A stretch of 64,000 bases of DNA, taken from Candidatus Methylopumilus planktonicus. Its GTDB lineage: Bacteria; Pseudomonadota; Gammaproteobacteria; Burkholderiales; Methylophilaceae. Shown in pieces: positions 25,046 to 34,513 of the stretch. Positions within the stretch are counted from its first letter, which is position 1. Each line of letters begins with the position of its first letter. The stretch covers positions 1,178,001 to 1,242,000 of the forward strand of contig NZ_LN827929.1 in the NCBI RefSeq assembly GCF_000981505.1, given 5' to 3'. Both the position numbers and the translations under genes were made by a program. The notes below the pieces were generated by a model, which was not told the origin of the DNA, searched no databases, and was given only the letters and a program-made list of their open reading frames with translations.

Positions 25046-25679
25046 CAGGTTTTTCTCCCCAGAGGAGTTTATGTAATTGAATTTGCATACGCACATGAAG
25101 CTGATCTTTTAAAATCCAATCTCCTAAATCAGTGACATCTAATTTTTGATAGACAGGGGAAAACAAAACGCTACATTTTTGAGTGAGTTTATATTGATCA
25201 AGTATTTTTTTAGCCCAGTCATAATCTTCACGACTACAAAGCACAAATTTAATTTCATCTTTTGAACTAATCATATCTAAATTTTCCCAATGATTTTTTT
25301 TCTCCTCACCTGACTCGGGCGTTTTGATATCTAAAATAATTTTAATGCGCGGATCAACTTCTTTAATAGAAAGCCCGCCGCCAGTTTCAATTGACACTTC
25401 GTAATTGCTATCAGCCAAGATTTTGAGAAGATGGATTACTTCTTTTTGTGCAAGCGGCTCGCCACCTGTCACTGTGACATAGTGCGTGTCATATTTTTTG
25501 ATGGATGCCATGATGTCCTCGATATCCATCATAGATCCTCCTTGAAAAGCATAAGCCGTGTCGCAATAATGGCAACGCATCGGACAACCACTTAAGCGAA
25601 TAAAAATCGTAGGCAATCCCATACGAGAAGATTCACCTTGCAGCGAATAAAAAATTTCAAAGATTTTAAGTTGTGTCAC
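25038..25679 (-). CDS. queE: 7-carboxy-7-deazaguanine synthase QueE (radical SAM)
   Basis: A 213-residue radical SAM enzyme. The cluster-binding motif is CPMRCHYC near 32-39, preceded by FYSLQGESSRMGLPTIFIRLSG, and VTVTGGEPLAQKE follows. It converts carboxytetrahydropterin to CDG in preQ0/queuosine synthesis. It is followed by queC with an 8-base overlap and preceded by cpoB. Confidence 0.95.
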   Translation of the reverse strand: MTQLKIFEIFYSLQGESSRMGLPTIFIRLSGCPMRCHYCDTAYAFQGGSMMDIEDIMASIKKYDTHYVTVTGGEPLAQKEVIHLLKILADSNYEVSIETGGGLSIKEVDPRIKIILDIKTPESGEEKKNHWENLDMISSKDEIKFVLCSREDYDWAKKILDQYKLTQKCSVLFSPVYQKLDVTDLGDWILKDQLHVRMQIQLHKLLWGEKPGV

Positions 25680-25719
25680 GTTAAGAATTTAAGGCTAAAG
25701 AAATTAAGATGTAAAAATT

Positions 25720-26496
25720 TTAGGGCTTGATACTCTCTAAAACTTTTAAGCGCTTTTGTGCATTTTGAATCACATCGCTCTTAGGATATTTTTTAATTAA
25801 ATCCTTCAAGCTTTTTTTAGCTTCAGGGATAAGCGCTAATTGAATTTGTGCATTAGCTAAACCTAATAAAGCTTCTGGATTTTTTGAAAAATCAGGGTGC
25901 TGATCGAGTAATTTTTGATAGGTACCAATCGTTGCTTTGTAATTTTTTAAATTAAATTGCGCATTGGCTAAAGCATATTTAGCATCAGGCAATAATGCGC
26001 TATTAGGGAATTGTTTAATAAAATCAGTAAAGGCCTGGAAAGCTTCTTTATTTTTTAAGCCATCTAAAAGAACACTTGCTTGATCAAAAACCTCTTGATC
26101 TGAAGGTGCTTTTATCTCAGGCGTTGGAGGTGTTTCTGTAACCTTGTTAGTTGTTGCAGGCGAGTCTGCAGTTGATTTTTCTTCAATCTTTCGAAGTCTG
26201 CCATCCAAATCTTGATAAAGATCTTTTTGGCGTTGTTCAACCGTAGCATCCAAATGGCGTAAGGTTTCTATATCACCACGCAATTTGGAAACATCTTGTT
26301 TCATTAATTCGATTTGATTCAACATGTCATTGAGGCTGCCACTTTTTACGACAGCCTCAAGATTGACAATACGTGTTTCTAACTCTATTTCTTTTAATTG
26401 CATCTCTTGAAGTTTTTTTCTAGCATCCGTATCTTCAAAGAGTGCCGCATGTAAAGGTGTAACAAATAAACATGCTAAAAGAATAAGTTTTTTCAT
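25720..26496 (-). CDS. cpoB: Cell division coordinator CpoB (YbgF)
   Basis: A 258-residue periplasmic protein with signal peptide (MKKLILLACLFVTPLHA), an N-terminal coiled coil (~20-105), a Thr/Pro-rich linker (~115-130) and C-terminal TPRs (VFDQASVLLDGLKNKEAFQAF, SALLPDAKYALANAQFNLKNY). CpoB links Tol-Pal to PBP1B during division. It is the usual last gene of the tol-pal cluster, 14 bases after pal. Confidence 0.93.
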   Translation of the reverse strand: MKKLILLACLFVTPLHAALFEDTDARKKLQEMQLKEIELETRIVNLEAVVKSGSLNDMLNQIELMKQDVSKLRGDIETLRHLDATVEQRQKDLYQDLDGRLRKIEEKSTADSPATTNKVTETPPTPEIKAPSDQEVFDQASVLLDGLKNKEAFQAFTDFIKQFPNSALLPDAKYALANAQFNLKNYKATIGTYQKLLDQHPDFSKNPEALLGLANAQIQLALIPEAKKSLKDLIKKYPKSDVIQNAQKRLKVLESIKP

Positions 26497-26510
26497 TAAA
26501 ACTTAACTAT

Positions 26511-27011
26511 TTACTCTTTTTCGTAAGAGATATCGACGCGACGATCTTTTCCATAACATGCGTCATCTTTACAATTTGTATCCGCACGCTCTTCACCGAA
26601 ACTCACTGTTTCGATTTGTCCATCTTGCGCACCTAATACATTCATAGATTTCTTAACCGACACAGAACGTTTTTGTCCAAGTGAGACATTGTATTCACGT
26701 GAGCCTCGATCATCCGTATTGCCAGTTAAAGTCATTTTAGCTTTTGGATGTGACGCTACATATTTAGCATGCGCTGCTAAGAGGTCTTTATATTCAGCTT
26801 TAACGACATCTTTATCATAGTCAAAGTAGATGCTACGTTTAGACAAGATATTATTTGGATCACGTAAGCTTGCTAAATCGAGATCTTTTTCATCGCTTTC
26901 ATCTTTCGATGCAGAAGGGCCAGCAGGTTTTGATACATCAACAATTGGTGTTGAGCTACAGCCTATCAAAAGTAATGAGAGTAATGATGCAAGTAATAGT
27001 GATTTTTTCAT
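26511..27011 (-). CDS. pal: Peptidoglycan-associated lipoprotein Pal
   Basis: A 166-residue lipoprotein with lipobox LLIGCSS (Cys18) and an OmpA-like peptidoglycan-binding domain: SIYFDYDKDVVKAEY, MTLTGNTDDRGSREYNVSLGQKRS and VSFGEERADTNCKDDACYGKDRRVD. It anchors the outer membrane to the wall and binds TolB. It follows tolB by 25 bases. Confidence 0.96.
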   Translation of the reverse strand: MKKSLLLASLLSLLLIGCSSTPIVDVSKPAGPSASKDESDEKDLDLASLRDPNNILSKRSIYFDYDKDVVKAEYKDLLAAHAKYVASHPKAKMTLTGNTDDRGSREYNVSLGQKRSVSVKKSMNVLGAQDGQIETVSFGEERADTNCKDDACYGKDRRVDISYEKE

Positions 27012-27036
27012 TTTCCAAATCTCCAGTGAAGTTAAT

Positions 27037-28311
27037 TTATTTTACAAAAGGTGCCCATGCGGGCTCTCTAATATCATCGGCGTTAATATTAAATGATTGA
27101 CGAACCACGCCATCAATCGATACGGTAGAAAGTTCGCCCGATCCGTTGATCTTATGTGCATATAGTATCACATGCCCATTCGGGGAAAACGTAGGCGCTT
27201 CATCAAAAGGACCATCGGTAATTTTCGTAATTTGTCCTGTTTGAAGATCGTGAAGCACCACTCTAAAGCGACCTTCATCTTGCGTTACATAAGAAAGTAT
27301 TTTGGCATCGGGTGACACGTTAGGATTTAAATTTTGGTTCCCTTCAAACGACACACGCTGTGGCTCACCTCCACTTGATGAGACTTTGTAAATTTGTGGG
27401 CGACCCCCGCGATCGGATGTGAAATAAATCAATCGACCGTCAGGCGACCAGACGGGCTCCGTATCAATATGCGCACTCTGGATAAGGGGTTTTAAATTAG
27501 ATCCATCAGCATCAATGAGATAAATTTGTGAGTTTGCGTTATACGTTAAAACAATCGCTAGACGTCTCCCGTCAGGCGACCATGAGGGTGAGCTATTATT
27601 ACCTTTAAAATTAGCTAAGACCGTTCTTTGTCCTGTCACTAAAGACTGAATATAGATAATAGGTTTTTTCTTTTCAAAAGATACGTAGGCAATTTTTGTG
27701 GCATCTGGTGACCATCTCGCAGAGATAATAGGCTGAGGAGAGCCCACTATCGACTGTACATTAAATCCATCTGCATCGGCCACATTTATAGAGTAGCGGC
27801 CTTTATTTTTTGTGATGTAAGAAATTTTGGTACTGAAGACCCCTGGAATACCAGTTAATTTTTCATAAATGGTGTCAGAAATTTTATGAGCAATTGCACG
27901 GTATTGTGCGACTGGACCTGAGTATTCCATAGTGGTTAAAATCGTTTTTTTATTGGTGTCGACTAAAAACCAATTCACCTTCATACGGTTATTACTGATC
28001 GCCACCTGACCTAGGGTCATAACTTGTGCCTCAATAGCACTCATTTCTGAATAATTTATTTCGCTTAAAGCTGATGGCTTATTCACTAATCCATTCACTT
28101 CTAAAGGCCTAAAAAAACCTGAACGATAAAGATCCGCTGCAATGATTTGATGCATACGACTATTGGCTTTATCACTCACTATTTCTTTGTAAGGCATAAC
28201 TGCAATATTGATTTGCTTGGTACCGCCTCCAGAAATCTCAATCGTTTCAGTTGCAAATGCATGAATAGATATCAAAAAAAGTAAGCATAGGGAAGTAAAT
28301 GTTTTTAACAT
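27037..28311 (-). CDS. tolB: Tol-Pal system beta-propeller protein TolB
   Basis: A periplasmic protein: signal peptide MLKTFTSLCLLFLISIHAFA, an N-terminal alpha/beta domain (INIAVMPYKE, IIAADLYRSGFF), then a six-bladed propeller with repeated WSPDG units (ARWSPDATKIAYVS, PSWSPDGRRLAIV, PVWSPDGRLIYFTSDRGG). It binds Pal and TolA. The start at 28311 leaves an 8-base gap after tolA; an ATG at 28332 overlapping tolA is possible and neither has a clear ribosome site. Confidence 0.95.
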   Translation of the reverse strand: MLKTFTSLCLLFLISIHAFATETIEISGGGTKQINIAVMPYKEIVSDKANSRMHQIIAADLYRSGFFRPLEVNGLVNKPSALSEINYSEMSAIEAQVMTLGQVAISNNRMKVNWFLVDTNKKTILTTMEYSGPVAQYRAIAHKISDTIYEKLTGIPGVFSTKISYITKNKGRYSINVADADGFNVQSIVGSPQPIISARWSPDATKIAYVSFEKKKPIIYIQSLVTGQRTVLANFKGNNSSPSWSPDGRRLAIVLTYNANSQIYLIDADGSNLKPLIQSAHIDTEPVWSPDGRLIYFTSDRGGRPQIYKVSSSGGEPQRVSFEGNQNLNPNVSPDAKILSYVTQDEGRFRVVLHDLQTGQITKITDGPFDEAPTFSPNGHVILYAHKINGSGELSTVSIDGVVRQSFNINADDIREPAWAPFVK

Positions 28312-28318
28312 ATGTACA

Positions 28319-29110
28319 TTATATTTTTTCATTGGGTCTAAAGTTAAGTTTTAAATTTTTAAATTTCGAAAATAAATCGGTATCTGTTGGCACTGGCAAT
28401 GGTTGTGATTGAAAAATAGCACGCTCTACCGATTCATCACATACCGGAATACCACTTGATTTTAACATTTTAGGGTTACCAATCAATTCTCCTGTAGGCA
28501 TTAATCCAATTTCAAACTGAAGCTCCACAGGACTCGTGCCACATAACTGCTTATTCACATTCTGTTGAATTTTTCTTTGAATCAATAATTTATATTTATC
28601 TATTTCACCTAATTTAGCACCTCCTTGGGTAGGATTAGCATTTGATTGTTTCACGTCTTCATGACGATTTAATGAAGGCTTTGATTTGTCTTGTAATAAT
28701 TCTTGTTGAAGTTTAGCCAATTGATCTTGCTTTAAAAGTTCTTCCTGAATTTTTTTCAAATCATCTTTCTTTTTTTGATCTTCTAATTTTTTACGATCCT
28801 CTTCTTCTTTTTTTTGTTTCAAGCTAATTTCGGCCTTATCACTAGTCAGTGATTTAATAATTTCTTCTACCTTAGATGGTTTAGGCTCAGGCTTTGGCGG
28901 TTCTGGCTCAATCTTCTTTTCAACAGGCGGTGTGTCAACTGCTTTAACACTTGCCGCAGGAATCGAATCCCATAATTCCACTTCAGCTACTTGGGGTAAC
29001 TTTACTCTCCATTCAAAACTGACAATCATGATCACGATTAAAATAATATGCACACTCGCTGCATAGATCGCAGCTCTTGTTGCTATGATTTTTTCTTGAG
29101 GTCTAATCAC
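28319..29110 (-). CDS. tolA: TolA envelope-spanning protein
   Basis: A 263-residue TolA-like protein: a membrane helix (~17-34), a Pro/Lys-rich stretch (EKKIEPEPPKPEPKPSK), a charged helical domain rich in Lys/Glu/Gln (~85-145), and a compact C-terminal domain with Cys pair (NKQLCGTSPVELQFEIG, ...IPVCDESVERAI). It connects TolQR in the inner membrane to TolB/Pal. The order tolQ-tolR-tolA-tolB confirms the identity. Confidence 0.94.
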   Translation of the reverse strand: MIRPQEKIIATRAAIYAASVHIILIVIMIVSFEWRVKLPQVAEVELWDSIPAASVKAVDTPPVEKKIEPEPPKPEPKPSKVEEIIKSLTSDKAEISLKQKKEEEDRKKLEDQKKKDDLKKIQEELLKQDQLAKLQQELLQDKSKPSLNRHEDVKQSNANPTQGGAKLGEIDKYKLLIQRKIQQNVNKQLCGTSPVELQFEIGLMPTGELIGNPKMLKSSGIPVCDESVERAIFQSQPLPVPTDTDLFSKFKNLKLNFRPNEKI

Positions 29111-29118
29111 GTCTAAAG

Positions 29119-29508
29119 TTATTTTTGTGGCTTAAGAAGTAAGCCCACTTTAGAAACGTTATTTTGTTTTAAGAGATCCATGACACTTATCACTTCATCG
29201 TATTTCACATTCTTGTCAGCCGCAATCACAAGCGCTCGATCAGGGGTTGTTTTAATTAAAGACTGCACATGGCTTAATAATCGATCGCGCGTATAACTCT
29301 CACCCTCAATCTCAATGGTGCTATTAAGTTTTATGGTAATCACGATAGGCGCTCCTGTTTGTTTTAAAGTTTCACCCACCTCAGGTAACTCCACGACACC
29401 AGGATTCGTCATGGGGGCTGTCACCATAAAAATAACAAGTAAAACTAAAGTCACATCAATGTAAGGCACCACATTGATCTGATTCATTAAGCGACGTTTA
29501 CGCATCAC
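29119..29508 (-). CDS. tolR: TolR (ExbD/TolR family)
   Basis: A 129-residue protein with one membrane helix (INVVPYIDVTLVLLVIFMVTAP, containing the Asp used in proton transfer) and a periplasmic domain (ITIKLNSTIEIEGESY..., VIAADKNVKYDEVISVMDLL). It works with TolQ to energise TolA. It begins one base after the tolQ stop. Confidence 0.95.
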   Translation of the reverse strand: MMRKRRLMNQINVVPYIDVTLVLLVIFMVTAPMTNPGVVELPEVGETLKQTGAPIVITIKLNSTIEIEGESYTRDRLLSHVQSLIKTTPDRALVIAADKNVKYDEVISVMDLLKQNNVSKVGLLLKPQK

Positions 29509-30180
29509 TTATCCTTTTCTTTGTAAGATATTAACGAACTCTTCCATGAAGCTTTCATACCTCACCGATAAACGATCAACTGAAGTTGCAAAACGGTTAT
29601 AGGCAATAACCGCTGGAATCGCTGCAAATAAACCAATGGCAGTTGCGATTAATGCCTCTGCAATGCCAGGAGCCACTTGAGTTAAAGTCGCTTGTGCCAC
29701 ATTGGCTAATCCTCTAAAGGCATTCATGATGCCCCATACTGTTCCAAATAAACCAATGTAAGGACTTACAGATCCCACTGATGCTAGAAAAGGTAGATGC
29801 GCATCTAAGAAATCAAGTTCACGATTGTAAGTGGCTCGCATGGCTCGCCGCACTCCTTCAATCACATCACTCATGTCACTTTTTGATGTTTTATGACGAT
29901 TAAATTCTTTATAGCCTGCTTCAAAAATAGTCGCTAAGCCCTGGTTCTTGATGCGGCCACTATGAATGCTGTCATGAAGCTTATTAAGATCCCCACTTGT
30001 CCAGAATGTATTTTCAAATTCATCCACTGCAAGTTCTGCACTCTTTAATACAGAGACTTTAATAAAGATATACCACCAAGAAAAACCAGAAGCAGCTAAT
30101 AAAATTACCATGACAAGCTGAACAGGAATGGTCGCCCCTGTAATTAAACTTAAAAAAGATAAATCATTCACTACATTCAT
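29509..30180 (-). CDS. tolQ: TolQ (MotA/TolQ/ExbB proton channel)
   Basis: A 223-residue protein with three membrane helices (about 15-37, 128-152, 168-190). The MotA/TolQ/ExbB signature is seen in LPFLASVGSVSPYIGLFGTVWGIM and IAEALIATAIGLFAAIPAVIAYN. It forms the proton channel of Tol-Pal. It overlaps ybgC by 4 bases, as is common at this locus. Confidence 0.96.
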   Translation of the reverse strand: MNVVNDLSFLSLITGATIPVQLVMVILLAASGFSWWYIFIKVSVLKSAELAVDEFENTFWTSGDLNKLHDSIHSGRIKNQGLATIFEAGYKEFNRHKTSKSDMSDVIEGVRRAMRATYNRELDFLDAHLPFLASVGSVSPYIGLFGTVWGIMNAFRGLANVAQATLTQVAPGIAEALIATAIGLFAAIPAVIAYNRFATSVDRLSVRYESFMEEFVNILQRKG

Positions 30181-30587
30181 AAAGACTCCATAATTTCTTT
30201 AACGGTGGATGGGATTCTGACAGGTTTAAATTTTTCACTATCAATACAAGCAATATCGACAGTTGCATCAATCAACATTTCATTTTCACGATAAATCATT
30301 TGTCTAAACTCAATTTTGCTAGAGCCTATATCTTTAAGCTCACTCTTGACGATTAAATCATCATTAAAACGTGCAGGAAGTTTGTATTGAATATTAATGC
30401 GATGGACCACAAACATAATATGGTCATGACATTTTAAATGATGTTGATCAATGCCAACACTTCTCAACCATTCCGTTCTCGCGCGCTCCATAAATTTTAA
30501 GTAGTTAGAGTGGTATACAACACCACCACTATCGGTGTCTTCGAAATAAATACGCACAGGTAACGAAAAAATTTTTAATCCTGCCAT
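30177..30587 (-). CDS. ybgC: Tol-Pal system-associated acyl-CoA thioesterase YbgC
   Basis: A 136-residue hotdog-fold thioesterase. The catalytic Asp motif is YFEDTDSGGVVYHSNYLKFMER split near 14-35. It hydrolyses short or acyl-ACP/CoA thioesters and is always close to tolQ. It overlaps ruvB by 13 bases and tolQ by 4, so the ruv and tol genes are one transcription unit. Confidence 0.93.
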   Translation of the reverse strand: MAGLKIFSLPVRIYFEDTDSGGVVYHSNYLKFMERARTEWLRSVGIDQHHLKCHDHIMFVVHRINIQYKLPARFNDDLIVKSELKDIGSSKIEFRQMIYRENEMLIDATVDIACIDSEKFKPVRIPSTVKEIMESL

Positions 30588-31612
30588 AAGGTATCAGTCG
30601 GCTCTTGTGAAGGTGGCTTCATACCAAAATGAAGATATGTCGCTTGTGTCACAACACGTCCTCGCGGAGTGCGCATGAGATAACCTTGTTGAATAAGATA
30701 GGGCTCTAATACATCTTCAATGGTTTCCCGCTCTTCACCAATCGCTGCAGCTAAATTATCAATACCCACGGGACCACCATTAAATTTTTCTAGAATCGCT
30801 TGGAGTAGTTTTCGGTCCATGACGTCTAGCCCTAATAAATCCACATCCAACATTTTGAGTGCGTCGTCTGCAATTGACGCGGTAATTTTTCCATTTGATT
30901 TTACTTGTGCGTAATCACGTACACGTCTTAATAAACGGTTTGCAATGCGAGGCGTGCCTCGTGAACGTTTTGCAATTTCTAATGAGCCTGAGGGATCAAT
31001 ATCAGCTTCTAAAAGACTGGATGATCGATCCACAATTTTTGCTAATTCGATTTCGCTATAAAATTCTAATCGGGAGACAATACCAAAACGATCACGGAGT
31101 GGATTGGTGAGCATACCTGCTCGTGTGGTAGCACCCACTAATGTAAAAGGTGGCAAATCAAGTCGCACTGATCTAGCCGATGGGCCCTCACCAATCATAA
31201 TATCAAGACGGTAATCTTCCATGGCAGGGTATAAAATTTCTTCAATGACGGGTGATAAACGATGAATCTCATCAATAAATAAAACGTCATTAGGCTCTAG
31301 ATTAGTAAGAAGTGCTGCGAGGTCACCTGCTTTTTCTAAAACAGGGCCTGATGTTTGGCGAAGATTGACACCCATCTCTTTTGCAATGATGTGAGCTAAA
31401 GTCGTTTTGCCTAAACCAGGTGGGCCAAAAAGTAATACATGGTCTAACGCTTCGTTTCTATTTTTAGCCGCCGAAATAAAAATCTCTAATTGGCTTCTGA
31501 CTTTTTCTTGACCGACATATTCTTGAAGTTCTTTAGGGCGAAGTGCGCGCTCAATAGATTCCTCAACAGGCTCATTCACCGTACTTGCTACAAAACGATC
31601 AGATTCAATCAT
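30575..31612 (-). CDS. ruvB: Holliday junction branch-migration ATPase RuvB
   Basis: A 345-residue AAA+ motor: RPKELQEYVGQEKVRSQLEIF at the N-terminus, Walker A GPPGLGKTTLA, Walker B VLFIDEIHRLS, sensor GATTRAGMLTNPLRDRFG and a C-terminal winged helix (QGYLMRTPRGRVVT). It drives branch migration with RuvA. It follows ruvA by 9 bases. Confidence 0.97.
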   Translation of the reverse strand: MIESDRFVASTVNEPVEESIERALRPKELQEYVGQEKVRSQLEIFISAAKNRNEALDHVLLFGPPGLGKTTLAHIIAKEMGVNLRQTSGPVLEKAGDLAALLTNLEPNDVLFIDEIHRLSPVIEEILYPAMEDYRLDIMIGEGPSARSVRLDLPPFTLVGATTRAGMLTNPLRDRFGIVSRLEFYSEIELAKIVDRSSSLLEADIDPSGSLEIAKRSRGTPRIANRLLRRVRDYAQVKSNGKITASIADDALKMLDVDLLGLDVMDRKLLQAILEKFNGGPVGIDNLAAAIGEERETIEDVLEPYLIQQGYLMRTPRGRVVTQATYLHFGMKPPSQEPTDTLWQD

Positions 31613-31621
31613 GCGTCTTCA

Positions 31622-32203
31622 TTAGCCTTTAGATAAATATTTTAAAGCTTGTTTAATACCATCATTCACAGTGAGATTCATATCTAAACTTTTGACTGCA
31701 TTTAAAGATTCGCGTTCATTGTAGCCTAATGCAATGAGCGCATTGAGAACATCTTGGCTGATCGATGTGATACCAGAACCCTTAATACTTAGCGCTGAAT
31801 CAAGCGTGAATTTATCTTTAAGCTCTAGAAGCAATCGTTCGGCTGTTTTTTTGCCGATACCGGGTACACGGGTTAGGAGCCCTGCTTCTTGCAATGACAC
31901 CGCTTGAATCAATTCATCAATCGATAAACCGCTTAAAATCGCGAGTGCGGACTTAGCTCCAATACCGTTTACTTTCAAAAGCTGTCGAAACATTAAACGT
32001 TCTTGGTTGGTACCAAAACCAAATAAAAGCTGTGCATCTTCACGAACGACAAAGTGCGTGAGTAATGTGACTTTATCTCCCACCTGAGGAAGTAAATAAA
32101 AAGTACTCATAGGGACTTCGCATTCATAGCCCACTCCATTGCAGTCAATTAAAGCCAAAGGTGGCGTTTTATCTAAAAGAATGCCGGAAATTCTTCCAAT
32201 CAT
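31622..32203 (-). CDS. ruvA: Holliday junction binding protein RuvA
   Basis: A 193-residue protein: N-terminal OB domain (MIGRISGILLDKTPPLALIDCNGVGYE), tandem helix-hairpin-helix motifs (LLKVNGIGAKSALAILSGLS, LLTRVPGIGKKTAERLLLELKDK) and the C-terminal RuvB-binding domain (DVLNALIALGYNERES). It overlaps ruvC by 4 bases. Confidence 0.97.
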   Translation of the reverse strand: MIGRISGILLDKTPPLALIDCNGVGYECEVPMSTFYLLPQVGDKVTLLTHFVVREDAQLLFGFGTNQERLMFRQLLKVNGIGAKSALAILSGLSIDELIQAVSLQEAGLLTRVPGIGKKTAERLLLELKDKFTLDSALSIKGSGITSISQDVLNALIALGYNERESLNAVKSLDMNLTVNDGIKQALKYLSKG

Positions 32204-32748
32204 ACAAGCCTACCTTTTTTCATACGGTAACTTAAAGCATCCATGCTTTGCAATTGGTTATAAGCATGCGCGTGACACATCGCACATGCAAGAGCATCTG
32301 CAGAATCGGCTTGCGGTAATTCGGGTAATTTTAAAAAACGTTTGACCATTTCTTGCACCTGCTCTTTTTTGGCATGTCCTGAACCTACCACTGATTTTTT
32401 AACTTGTAAGGCTGTATATTCATACACAGGTAATTTTTTGATCACAGCAGCGCTGATAGCAGCACCTCTTGCTTGACCTAATAAAAGAGTGGATTGCGGA
32501 TTTACATTCACAAAGACTTTCTCAATAGCAACTTGTTTTGGCTCATATTGATCGATCACTTCAAAGAGTCCTTCTAAAATAATTTGAATGCGCTCAGACA
32601 AACTATCACGCGCTTCTACTTTAGCGCTGACAGTTTTTATTACGCCACTTCCAAGATAAAGAATCTTGTCACCACTTTTTTCCAAGACACCGAATCCAGT
32701 CATTCTTAAACCAGGATCAATACCAAGGATGATAATAGGATCACTCAA
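32200..32748 (-). CDS. ruvC: Holliday junction resolvase RuvC
   Basis: A 182-residue RNase H-fold nuclease with acidic residues in ILGIDPGLRMTGFGVLE (first Asp), VAIEKVFVNVNPQSTLLLGQARG (Glu) and ADSADALACAMCHAH (Asp pair). It cuts Holliday junctions processed by RuvAB. It follows yebC by 8 bases. Confidence 0.97.
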   Translation of the reverse strand: MSDPIIILGIDPGLRMTGFGVLEKSGDKILYLGSGVIKTVSAKVEARDSLSERIQIILEGLFEVIDQYEPKQVAIEKVFVNVNPQSTLLLGQARGAAISAAVIKKLPVYEYTALQVKKSVVGSGHAKKEQVQEMVKRFLKLPELPQADSADALACAMCHAHAYNQLQSMDALSYRMKKGRLV

Positions 32749-32756
32749 TGATAAAT

Positions 32757-33482
32757 TTAATCTTCAATCACTGCGGTGGTATAAACTTCCTGAACATCAT
32801 CTAAGTCATCAAGCGTATCTAGAATTTTTTGCATTCTAATACCATCATCTCCACTCAAAGCATTTTCTAATTTAGGACGCATCGCGACTTCTGCTAATTC
32901 TATTTTTAAACCTGCATTTAAAAGCGCTTCTTTAATATGAATAAATTCTTGAGTGGGAGTGATCACTTCAATACTGCCATCTTCGTCATTGATGATATCT
33001 TCAGCACCTGCCTCTAAAGCCAGTTCCATCACTTTATTTTCATCTGTGCCGGGAGCAAAAAAGATGCGTCCACAATGCTTAAATAAAAAAGCGACGGATC
33101 CATCGGTGCCTAAATTGCCGCCATTTTTAGTGAGCGCATGTCTTACGTCAGCAACAGCTCTTTGTTTATTATCCGTTAAGCAATCAATAATAATGGCAGC
33201 CCCACCAATGCCGTAACCTTCGTATCTTACTTCCTCGTAACTCACGCCCTCCAATTCTCCCGTACCTTTTTTAATTGCACGCGTGATATTGTCTTGTGGC
33301 ATATTTTCTTCTTTGGCGAGTGCCACAGCAGCTCTCAATCTGGGATTGAAGTTGACTTCTCCGCCACCGAGTCTTGCTGAAACCGTAATTTCTTTAATGA
33401 TTTTTGTGAATACTTTTCCGCGCTTGGCGTCTTGGCGACCTTTGCGGTGTTGGATATTTGCCCATTTGGAATGTCCTGCCAT
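32757..33482 (-). CDS. yebC: YebC/PmpR family protein
   Basis: A 241-residue YebC: MAGHSKWANIQHRKGRQDAKRG opening, PRLRAAVALAKEENMPQDNI, YEGYGIGGAAIIIDCLTDNKQR and VAFLFKHCGRIFF. The family is annotated as transcription regulators; recent work links members to relief of ribosome stalling at proline runs. Conserved place directly upstream of ruvC. Confidence 0.95.
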   Translation of the reverse strand: MAGHSKWANIQHRKGRQDAKRGKVFTKIIKEITVSARLGGGEVNFNPRLRAAVALAKEENMPQDNITRAIKKGTGELEGVSYEEVRYEGYGIGGAAIIIDCLTDNKQRAVADVRHALTKNGGNLGTDGSVAFLFKHCGRIFFAPGTDENKVMELALEAGAEDIINDEDGSIEVITPTQEFIHIKEALLNAGLKIELAEVAMRPKLENALSGDDGIRMQKILDTLDDLDDVQEVYTTAVIED

Positions 33483-33484
33483 GC

Positions 33485-34438
33485 TTAGCCCTTTCTATAC
33501 TTTGATTTTATCATGGGTTCTTTTCTAAGCCACGGCTGGACAAGCTCTTCTTTGTGTTTTTTAATACGATCGTAAGAAATCATCAGAAGAGAGACTCCAA
33601 TGAAAGACATACCCAATAACTCAAAAGATTTAATGACTTCATGAAGTTCTATCGATGATGCAATGACCGCTATAACAGGACAAACCGTTGTGGTCATGGT
33701 CGCTATGCCTGCGGATAAATGTCTTAATGCATAAAGCCATAATAGCCATGCAATCGCATTCCCAAAGACTGCGTTATAAATGAGCGCTCCTATAAAATAA
33801 CTATCCCATTCAATCGAGACTGTATGTGTCATGAAAGCCAATGCCACAATAGGTATGGAGCCAAAAAGCATTTGCCATGCGGTTAAGGAAATCAAATCAA
33901 GATTAGGAGAACGAGCTTGAAGTTTTTTAGCTAAAATCACAGCCAACGCCCATGAAATGCCAGACACAATGGCTAATATCATGCTGAATACATCGGTGCC
34001 CAAATGAAGGGGATCCAAAATAAATAAAATGCCCATCAATGAAAAAAAAGCTGCGGGCCATTGCCATCCTCGCAATTTTTCCCCTAAAAGTGGCCAGGCC
34101 AAAAGCATGGTCCAAAAAGGCATGGTATAGGTAAGTACCGCTGTTTTACCAGCACCACCTTCAACCAAAGCCCATACTAAAAGCCCTGTAAAGCCAGCAG
34201 TTTGAAGAAGACCTAAAGCAATCAGACTTGGAATTTCTTTGATGCTAAAAGGTTTTTTTAAGATAAGCATCACAATGAATAAACAAAGTGCCCCTAAAAT
34301 AGTGCGAAGAGCCGCAAAATCAAAAGGACCAGCAAAATGAAGGGCATTTTTCATAACGACCCAGTTATAACCCCAAATCAGACATAAGAGCATAAGGGCT
34401 AAAAAAGCCATCAGGCTTTGATTTTTTTTAAGAAGCAT
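33485..34438 (-). CDS. EamA/DMT-superfamily transporter
   Basis: A 317-residue protein with ten hydrophobic helices in two EamA repeats. The first starts ALMLLCLIWGYNWVVMKNAL, the second near FSMILAIVSGISWALAVILA. DMT exporters move metabolites or amino acids across the inner membrane; the substrate is not predictable. The C-terminus is basic (RIKKHKEELVQPW). It lies 2 bases upstream of yebC and probably starts this long operon; divergent from the CBS gene. Confidence 0.88.
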   Translation of the reverse strand: MLLKKNQSLMAFLALMLLCLIWGYNWVVMKNALHFAGPFDFAALRTILGALCLFIVMLILKKPFSIKEIPSLIALGLLQTAGFTGLLVWALVEGGAGKTAVLTYTMPFWTMLLAWPLLGEKLRGWQWPAAFFSLMGILFILDPLHLGTDVFSMILAIVSGISWALAVILAKKLQARSPNLDLISLTAWQMLFGSIPIVALAFMTHTVSIEWDSYFIGALIYNAVFGNAIAWLLWLYALRHLSAGIATMTTTVCPVIAVIASSIELHEVIKSFELLGMSFIGVSLLMISYDRIKKHKEELVQPWLRKEPMIKSKYRKG

Positions 34439-34446
34439 TTTTATAC

Positions 34447-34474
34447 TTGTTTAATGTAGAGTCATTATTATAAA
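34447..34474 (+). promoter_or_regulatory. Possible sigma-70 promoter for the CBS-domain gene
   Basis: TTGTTT, 16-base spacer, TATAAA in the divergent gap, ending 39 bases before the CBS gene start. The -10 is good and the -35 is moderate. Confidence 0.4.
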
Positions 34475-34513
34475 GTGTATATTTAGATTCTAAGATTTCA
34501 AAAAAGGTACCTT